A stretch of DNA of 15,054 bases from Byssochlamys sp. IMV 00236 (taxonomy: Eukaryota; Ascomycota; Eurotiomycetes; Eurotiales; Thermoascaceae), in the NCBI GenBank assembly GCA_001931875.2, contig MSJH02000275.1:1-15054 (forward strand). Direction: 5' to 3'. The notes beneath the pieces were generated by a model that had not been told where the DNA came from, made no database searches, and saw nothing but the letters and a program-made list of their open reading frames with translations. Shown here one piece after another: positions 1-7,600 of this stretch (position 1 is the first letter of the stretch; each line of letters starts with the position of its first letter). Both the position numbers and the translations under genes were made by a program.

Positions 1-1
1 T

Positions 2-919
2 TATCTTACCTCTGATTGGTCATGGCGAGCACCATTCTTGATCCAGTTGGGTATTTGTGTCTTGCTATCTGTAGTCTACTTTATGCCTTTCTCTCCTCGT
101 TGGTTAATTGATAAAGGACGTAAAGAAGAAGCCCTTGTGGTTTTGGCTAAACTGCACGAGTCTACAATCAATGATCCTGAAGTGAAGAACGAGTTTAAGA
201 GTATCTGTGAAGAAATTGAAACTGAGCGATCTTTTGGTGACCGTACATTTGTTGAATGCTTCCGAGGAACAAACATGAAGCGTACGCTACTTGGCCTTTT
301 TGCTGGTAATGGTGCTGCCTTTACTGGAACATATTCTATTAGTTACTATACTCCTCAAATCTTTCAACAGGCTGGTTTGAATGATACTGCGATTTCTTTA
401 GCAACCAGTGGTGCTAGTAATGTCTTGGTACTCATCTTTACCATACTCACTATGATGTATGTTGACAAGGTCGGACGTCGTCTTGTGTTTGCTTCTGGTG
501 CCTTTATCATGGGAGCATCGATGTATATTGTTGGTGGCCTTTTCCAAGGCTATAACATTATTGGTGAAGATGGCAGCATTGGGTTAGCAAACAGTAATGC
601 TCGTAACTGTGTCATTGCACTTGTGTTTATTTTCCAGGCCGCCTATGCCTACAGCTGGGGACCCGTGGCCTACATTTACCCTGCGGAAATATCCAACATG
701 CGTACACGTGCCAAGGTGATTGCTTTAGCTTACGGTATCAATTGGGCTATTGGCATCTTTATGACATTTATTATGCCCATCTTCATGAACAACACAATTT
801 ACGGTGGTTATTACTTCTTTGGCGCCTGTTGCACTGTGCTCTTCTTGGGAAGTCTCTTTATTCCAGAAACCAAGGGCAAGACACTCGAAGAGATTGATCG
901 TATTTTCAACCCAATGTAA
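2..919 (+). CDS. MFS sugar-porter-family transporter, C-terminal part (5' end outside window)
   Basis: The frame is open from base 2 to a TAA at 917-919, giving 305 residues of a 12-TM transporter with no intron in this part. It begins in the loop before TM6 (WRAPF) and shows the family signatures in order: PFSPRWL after TM6 (nt 86-106), a hydrophilic central loop, a TM7 ending in SYYTPQIF, VDKVGRR after TM8 (nt 461-481), WGPVAYIYPAEI with RTRAK after TM10, and the C-terminal PETKGKTLEEID (from nt 863). These fix it in the sugar porter family of plasma-membrane H+ symporters or facilitators. The usual TM7 sugar-binding QQxxGxN is AAFTGTY here (nt 314-334), so the substrate may not be a hexose. 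A TPP riboswitch lies in its 3' flank. The substrate cannot be named from sequence. The missing N-terminal half is cut by the window edge. Confidence 0.95.
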   Translation, partial: YLTSDWSWRAPFLIQLGICVLLSVVYFMPFSPRWLIDKGRKEEALVVLAKLHESTINDPEVKNEFKSICEEIETERSFGDRTFVECFRGTNMKRTLLGLFAGNGAAFTGTYSISYYTPQIFQQAGLNDTAISLATSGASNVLVLIFTILTMMYVDKVGRRLVFASGAFIMGASMYIVGGLFQGYNIIGEDGSIGLANSNARNCVIALVFIFQAAYAYSWGPVAYIYPAEISNMRTRAKVIALAYGINWAIGIFMTFIMPIFMNNTIYGGYYFFGACCTVLFLGSLFIPETKGKTLEEIDRIFNPM

Positions 920-960
920 ACGAACACCAAGCATATATAGAGAAGAATTAGAATTCAGCA

Positions 961-966
961 AATAAA
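961..966 (+). other. Poly(A) signal AATAAA, proximal, for the transporter
   Basis: A canonical AATAAA starts 42 nt after the transporter stop and upstream of the candidate 3'-UTR donor at 1003. Cleavage shortly after it would give a short transcript lacking the riboswitch. A second AATAAA at 1452 would give a long transcript that includes it. Confidence 0.5.
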
Positions 967-1002
967 TATAATTGTCGTACCTGCGCCTCTGGTTCTCTTT
1001 AG

Positions 1003-1297
1003 GTAAGTAAACAAACTCAAGAAAACAAGTATGGCTTCCCTTTGGTTTACTCTTCCCTGGAGAACTATGCGTAGAGGCAATTATCTGTTTTACCTACTAA
1101 CGTTGTACTTAAAAAGAACAACCGAGGGGTGCCAAACCTGATGGTTTGGCTGAGATCATACCCTTATGAGCGGATCATGGTAATTCATGCGTCGCGATGT
1201 GTTTTCTTTTTTCGTACACATACAACAGCAGCAACAGTAATAGTAGTTAGCCGCCAACCCAAATATAAAAAATACTACTAATCTCTTTCTATAACAG
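1003..1297 (+). other. Candidate 3'-UTR intron with alternative acceptors, containing the TPP riboswitch
   Basis: The donor AG|GTAAGT (1001-1008) is consensus and is the donor most used in the neighbouring IRA gene. Two acceptor sets are visible. Set A has branch site TACTAAC (1095-1101) and AG at 1115-1116, giving a 114-nt intron that ends just before the aptamer. Set B has branch site TACTAAT (1276-1282), a short pyrimidine run and ACAG ending at 1297, giving a 295-nt intron that removes the aptamer. In both sets the branch adenosine is 16 nt from the AG. The GTAATT in the aptamer's P5 loop (1180-1185) is a possible internal donor, since the same hexamer is used by IRA intron 9. Fungal TPP riboswitches are known to act through alternative splicing. 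Its location after a stop codon is an inference from the absence of any downstream CDS. Confidence 0.6.
1119..1201 (+). promoter_or_regulatory. TPP (thiamine pyrophosphate) riboswitch aptamer
   Basis: All helices of the TPP (THI-box) fold can be drawn. P2 is GAGGG (1124-1128) with CCCTT (1161-1165), followed by the conserved GGTGCC. P3 is a perfect 8-bp stem, GCCAAACC (1131-1138) with GGTTTGGC (1143-1150), loop TGAT. The pyrimidine-sensing GGCTGAGA is at 1148-1155. P4 is GCG (1170-1172) with CGC (1193-1195). The conserved internal loop is GAT (1173-1175) against CGT (1190-1192). P5 is CATG (1176-1179) with CATG (1186-1189), loop GTAATT. P4 and P5 differ in sequence from the familiar bacterial version but keep pairing, which argues for a selected structure. 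P1 is short (CA/TG), but an outer helix AAAAAGAA (1111-1118) with TTCTTTTT (1204-1211) extends it. In L5 the usual ATAAT core reads GTAAT, a mild deviation. It senses thiamine diphosphate and probably controls splicing of its own transcript. Confidence 0.92.
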
Positions 1298-1451
1298 ATA
1301 AAACAGGTAGGTAAATGCTCATTTTTATATGGTTGGTGGAGCTACACTCGGATATCTAAGACTCCCTCGGTATGATTCTTTCTTTTTTTTTTGTGTGTTT
1401 TTTTCTAATTGACCAATGTGAGTAAAGAGTCTTTTTAAATCATTTTCATCA

Positions 1452-1457
1452 AATAAA
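1452..1457 (+). other. Poly(A) signal AATAAA, distal, for the transporter/riboswitch transcript
   Basis: This AATAAA is the first after the distal acceptor at 1297. It would end a long transcript containing the riboswitch region. Between 1297 and here the + strand has only tiny ORFs (14 and 17 codons from the ATGs at 1315 and 1372), so this stretch reads as untranslated RNA. Confidence 0.4.
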
Positions 1458-1496
1458 AAGCACCTTTAAATATAAAAACTGATTAAAATGCTTATT

Positions 1497-1502
1497 TTTA
1501 TT
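1497..1502 (-). other. Poly(A) signal AATAAA for the IRA transcript
   Basis: On the minus strand AATAAA occurs about 107 nt after the IRA stop codon, in AT-rich DNA. It lies within 50 nt of the distal + strand poly(A) signal, so the two convergent transcripts probably end close together or overlap. Confidence 0.45.
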
Positions 1503-1580
1503 ATAATAATCTAATTCTTTGTATGTTGCAGTCATAGAAAATGTAATGAGAATTTTTACAGGGTTTGGGACATGGTTGTG

Positions 1581-1605
1581 AAAAAAAAAAAAAAAAAAAA
1601 AAAAA
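1581..1605. repeat. A25 homopolymer (T25 on the IRA strand)
   Basis: An uninterrupted run of 25 A on the + strand begins three bases beyond the IRA stop codon, so the IRA mRNA would carry a U25 tract at the very start of its 3' UTR. The length may vary between isolates or assemblies. There is no target-site duplication or element beside it that would mark a retroposed tail. Confidence 0.9.
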
Positions 1606-1608
1606 GTA

Positions 1609-4600
1609 TTATTGATGCTCAGTAATAGCACCCAATAACTTACTGGCTAGCTTGGCATTGACTGTTACATTTGTCTTTACAGCACCAAAAGTAGGATCAA
1701 TAAGAGATGAGAATCTCAAATTATCGAGTCCCCATTTCTGTGTACGCTTTTGAGGCACAGCAAGGAAGGCAGGTTCTGAACATGCAGTCAGTAGGATGTT
1801 TTTCACAGCTTCAATCAAGTCTTGATTTTGGCTGTTGATGACCATTTGGTTCATTTTAGGAAGCAAGGATTCATAACTAGTTAAAAGTTTAGCATCTTGA
1901 AATATGTATGATAACCGTTTTACTTACATGAGAGCGAATACTTCTGGTACCCAATTTGCTGCATCAGCCAGTAAATTATACAAGAAAAGCTTCTCTGATT
2001 CGTTTTCGGATGCATTTAATAATGTAACTAGCAGAGAGACCAAAAGGAGAGCAGTACTATTATCAGGAATTTCAAGGAAATCAAATAGACTTGGCTTTGA
2101 TATTCCTAAATCAATATTCTCCACATCCATTTCACACACGCCTGCTACAGCCAGTAGCTCCTTTAGCTTGTCATCCTTTGCAATAAAGGGTAACAAACCA
2201 GCTAAATAACCAATCGAACGCGACTCTATGAAGCCTTGCTGAACTGACCGCTTTGAATCGATTTGTAAAAATGAACAAAGACAATGATAAACAATGTCCT
2301 TTGATTCACACTGTTTCAATCCCTTTAACAATATAACAGCAATTGCAAAGGAAAAGTACTCGTTAAAGTTTACACCACACGCCTTGTCAAGTTCAAAGGC
2401 ACAGTCCTCCAGGTCGATTCGTGCATCCAATAGGACCTGCTCGATTGTTTTATGAGCAAATATCTTTCTAGAATCGAGTGCACGAAGAACGGAATGAAGG
2501 AGTTCTACAGCTGTCTGAAAGATGGCGGGATGACCAATTTGAACAAGAGCAACCGCAAGCCAGAAGAGATGGAGAATGTATCGAGAATCAGTAGGAAGAT
2601 TGTCAATGATGTTGGTTAAGCACATCATGATACTTATGATCAGATTTGGCTCTGTTTCAATAAAGATGGCTAATGCACCCTTCAGTGCTACCAGGATCTG
2701 ATACAAGAGGTCATCATCTACATCATCTTGAGCAAGGCAGCCTAATACCACGAATGATCTTGGTTGAATAGCAGGATTAAAGTAAAAGGCAGTGCTGGTT
2801 ACTAAGCCCATCCATCTGGCTCTCCACATGTTGGCTATATCAACAGTAGGCGCACCATAATTTAAGGTATCCATCAGTAACTTTACAATATTTTGTAAAG
2901 ACACAAGATTGATCGATTCAGCATAGTCAGAAGTAGTTTCTGTGGTGATGGTAAATGCATTAGCCATTTGTTTTGTAAGCCCAAAGAGAACACGGTTCTT
3001 GCTATCACAGACATCGTTCAGGACAAAATGCAGCTTTTTAACATTTTCTTCAGGCAAGCAAGCATTCATAGTACATAGGGTATGAATAGTATTTACAACA
3101 AGTTCATGCACAGATGATCTAATAAATGTAGGACCAGTAACAACTAAAATGGAGACAACATGGTATATCTCTGGTATATAGGGCACAATAGGCCCAGTGT
3201 TGTTGAATGATAACATGAGGATGAATCGAAGCAGGATTGCAATTTCTTTCCATGCTGGATGTTCAGTCAATTGTCTGCAGGGTTGAAAGGATGTGCTTTC
3301 GATCAATCGTCTCATTCGACTTATAATTTTGCCTCGAATAGATACACTTGACATTGTCACTAACGTATCAGCAATCATCTCAGCCTGAGGAGAGCCTGTA
3401 CCGTATTCAATAGAACACTGTACGAAGCAATCAATCACGAGGTTGACAGTCTCTTCAACTTCTGCCAGTGTCTTCCAGATTTTGGCTTGCATATGTTTAT
3501 AGAGCTAAGTTTAAAATAAGTTTGTTTGTTTGTTTGTTTGTTTTTTTTTCCTTAAAGAAAGAGCAGTGGACGTACCTCTACTCTATTTATGGTCAAGCGG
3601 ATCAGCGATATAATGAATTCCTTTGTCTTTGTAGCACTTGATGTTTGTTCTTCAGGATCATATCTAGCAAAATGTCCCAAGTTTAGCAACCAAGGTACCA
3701 TATAATCTAAACACAATTGCTGCATGCTCTCGTTTGATTTTGTTAAGCCAACGAGTGCTTCATCCAGAAATTCCAATGTCAAATGAAGTTCATTCTGAGC
3801 CAGGCGTTCACTGATTCCCACAATAAAGCTTATACTGTTTGAAGGAATACAAAGATCTAAGAGTTGTAAATAAAGTGCACCTTTTTATGCTCAACTTGTC
3901 ACACATACCTTTAGCATTTAACAATTGATTTCCAACATTAAATTTAAATGAAAGACTTAGAGAATACAGCAAATTGTATGCGGCTAATCGAAGGCCAGGG
4001 TCACTATTTCCAATATTCAACAAGGCCATATTAAGTAATCTTCCAGGAACATCATTTGGTCTGATTGCACGTTCATGTATCATATTAGGTTTAGATGCTT
4101 CATATCGTTGCTTGCTATGACGAAGATGCTATTAAAACAAGGGTCAGATAATCTCTTGAATATGTTTTTATAGATACTTACAGCAAGTATGACGTCTCGT
4201 TGAGCTGAGGCCAAGACCATCGTAGACTTCCCCCTATCATACTTTATGGAAATTTCTCCTCCATTTTCTGATTTAGAAGAAGGTAAAGCGGTTATATCTT
4301 CTATCTCTGATATATGATGAATATCTCGTAATATAGCATGAACGTTATAAAAGAATTCTTGTTTCTTCATCTATGCAAAAAAAAATAAGATGCTGTTTGA
4401 TTATCATTGAATTACATACTGTGATTATTTGTATTTCCTCGAGGCCAATCTTTACAATGACAGGTATGGATGTTCTCAGGTTAGTCAACCTTGTTACTGG
4501 GAAAATTGTGACACAAGCATCCTTCTCAAGGTCCACTGCATATATATAAAGTGATTGGTATACAAGAAAATAAAGTTGAGCTTCTACTTACAAGTCATTT

Positions 4601-7600
4601 TCGAAAGCTTGAATTCTGAAAGCGAAAAGTTTTCATAAAGCTCATTCAAATTTGAATAAAAGCGAAGTCTTTTGATGATTCTGTTTACAATTGGACGAGG
4701 TAGTTTGCTAAGATGACGTTGAAGGTGAGTAGATGGATTATAGATATGTACAGCCACCAGATAATCATTCATCTCGTTAAACATCATGTGGAAAAGCTGG
4801 GTTATCCAATGAATAGGTAGAGCATTAGCGAGAGTAAACCCCGTTGCGTCCACTAACACTTCAAATGGTGAATTCAAATAAGGTTCCATCGCCTAATGAT
4901 TAAACGAGAGGTAAATAGTACTGCTAATAAACTCATCTTGTATTTCACTTACTCTGAGTATATAATACATAAGCAATTCAAGATCCATGCTCTCAGGTTC
5001 TATTGTCCTTGCAAGAAAGTAAAACACGGGTCGTCCTTCTTTTGATTTACCACCAATATAAAAAATGTGCTGTGATCTAATAGCTGAGAGGTCACGATGT
5101 CCATTTCGCTTCATGAATTCGTTAAAGGTACGGTTATTGTTTGCTATCGTATAGTTTCTAGTAGACAAGAAATCCGCGCCATGTACTTCAGAGGGTCGAC
5201 CCAGCTGTGCTAAAAGGGTAGAAAGACGATCAAGTGTCTTTTTGCATCGAAGTAATTTTTCAGTATCGCCTCTTCCAATATTTCTACTGGTTAATTCTCT
5301 AGAGATGCGATCCAAATTATCAGCTAGATAAGTATGAAGCCGAATATAACCTGTTTGATCCATAACCAATGCGCCAGTGGATTGTTCTGGATACTGCGCA
5401 GGTAATGTAGACATTTCTCTCAAGAAGGAAGTTACTCTGTATATATTGGCTGTCAAAAAATCATTCAGAATAATCATGTGTGTTTCCTTTGCACCAAACA
5501 GAACATTGTTGGCGAGATTTTGTATAATTCGCGTTGCCTGAAGTAGAATCTTTCGGACGTTGGTGTTCTTGGGAAGAGCTCCTTTAGCAATGACAGAGTT
5601 TTCTGGAGAAAGAATAGCAGGTCCAAACATGCGTAAAAATACAAATCCACCAACAGCTGTGAAATTAGCCTCTGGAAAGCGGGCTACAACAGATTTACTA
5701 ATTAAAGAAAGTTGCTCACGGAATACCCTAAGTTATATTAGATTACGGTTTTTATATATGAGGGGGTCCACTTACATTGGCGCATTATCAACCGACGAAC
5801 AGATCGCGTTCAATAAAATGTCTGTAGCTTGGATGACATTTTTCTTATTTTTCATGACATCTTCCGAGTTTTTTATCTTTTGCTGATCAAGCTCCCAGGT
5901 GAGTTGATCGTTAGGTAAGGCACAGATTTTTTCTATGGCTGGCAAAAGTGTAAAACGAACATAATCACCACAGACAATCTTGGTATAAATAGACAGAATA
6001 CGTGTAGCAATCGTAGTTCCTCGAAACAAAGTTGCTTCTTGTTCTGTATTATGTAAATTAGTCTATTTTTCTCCTAAGTTCGGATAAAATTACCTGTTTG
6101 CATCACTTCTCGATCTATTATAGCTTTAAGTAATGGAACGATTTTACCACGAGACTCGAAAGAAATCAGTAGTACTTCTGCAAGGCTTGAGATTTCTGAT
6201 GTAGGGCAAACATCACACAGAGCAAGAATGACCTCAATGTCAGCCTCTACCAGTGTCTAATAGTTGTAGATTTAGCAAATGATTTTTGAAGAAACTATCA
6301 TTTCTCGATCTTACGTCAATCAGCTTTTCGTATCTATCTGTCATCACACTTTCTGCCAGTGTCTCGAATTCAGTGCCATGGTCAAGGATGTTTGTCAATA
6401 CTTGCATGAACGAACAACGTGTCTTTTGATCGTCGTCGTAGCCCATTGATAACGAATACTTGAGTCCAGCGTCCACATTTGCACTTAGTAAATGTGACAT
6501 GGCTAGAATGGTCAACTCTTTCATTTGAATAATATCTTGAAGTGAATCTGCTGTTGTTGATGTGCCTGTGCTTGAAGATGCTAATGACCTGTATGATCCA
6601 TCCCTGTGGTCTATAGTCATCTTATTTGTCATTATGTCTCGCTCTGCGCGTTTGCTTCTGTCCAGAATCTTTCTGAAAAAGTTAAAATACTTTAAGAATA
6701 GTTTGTTTTTGATTAAAGATGCATCCGAAAGTCGAACAGTCTCGGTGCTCTGGAGTGGAAGTTGATGTAGTACATTTACAACAGCCTTCATACATGCAAG
6801 ATCCAAGTCCTTCTGAAGTCGTTCCACCTGTGGCCCGTCTTCAAGTGGCTTTCGTAACTGTGTTTATAAATAGAGTATTAGTGCTGTATTATAAAGTGCA
6901 AAGGACACTTACAAGAGCAATGTCACTTGTCCATTCAATAAGAATATCCAGTAGTCTATTACGCAGTACAATTTCATTTTGAATGATTATATTTTCCTTC
7001 TTTGCCATCAGCACTTCAATAAGCATACACGTCTTGATTTTGATACGCAATGTGATATGGGTATTGGGTACACCATCCAAATAGTCTATAAATTGGAACA
7101 TCAAAGTACTAAAGTCGATGTTTAGCAAGCAGTCGCTAGGATTGATCAAGCGGTCCAAGATGAGTCTCAAAACAAGTACAGATTGTTCAACAAATAGTTT
7201 GTTCTGTGGGTTACGAATCGCCTTGCCATTTGCATCAAATAGCTTTTTCATGTAGTTTTCCAAATGACGGAATAGGATTGCTAGTAAGGTGGGAGAGAGG
7301 TCATTACCAAGAATATCCTTGATGCCTTCTCTGACATAAACGTTGTTTGAGACAAGCATTTCTGTCATTTCTAAAATAAAACCATCCACCATGGCAACAG
7401 GCTCATTGCTAGTTCTCCGTGAATAGTCCGATGACAAACTGACTACTTCATCCATATCTCTTTCTTCTGTTAGACAGCAGCCACCTAGAGCAGCCAAAAA
7501 TCCTGTAAAGTTATGCCACTCGATTGATCTGTTTTCATTTAATTCCACACTTTGCTGTGCTCTAATATTAGGCGTTGAAATCGTGTTACTGCTGGTACTT

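Noticed and set aside
76..276. Minus-strand ORFs inside the transporter (76-276 and 725-961)
   Set aside because: They are antisense shadows of the clear sugar-porter frame.
1297..1450. A gene controlled by the riboswitch in the usual 5' position
   Set aside because: After the distal acceptor the + strand has only 14- and 17-codon ORFs before a poly(A) signal and the convergent IRA gene, so no 5'-UTR host is visible.
1449..1631. Minus-strand ORF rich in phenylalanine overlapping the end of IRA
   Set aside because: It owes its phenylalanines to the homopolymer at 1581-1605 and lies in the IRA 3' UTR in another frame.
1904..2209. Plus-strand ORF opposite IRA exon 17
   Set aside because: It is the antisense shadow of a long, well-supported IRA exon and has no motif of its own. 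The same holds for the + strand ORFs at 5560-5886, 6562-6765, 6719-6982 and 7810-8004.
3827..3908. Alternative acceptor AACAG for IRA intron 15
   Set aside because: Using it creates an immediate TAA. The acceptor at 3857 keeps the frame and restores the conserved LCIPSNS segment.
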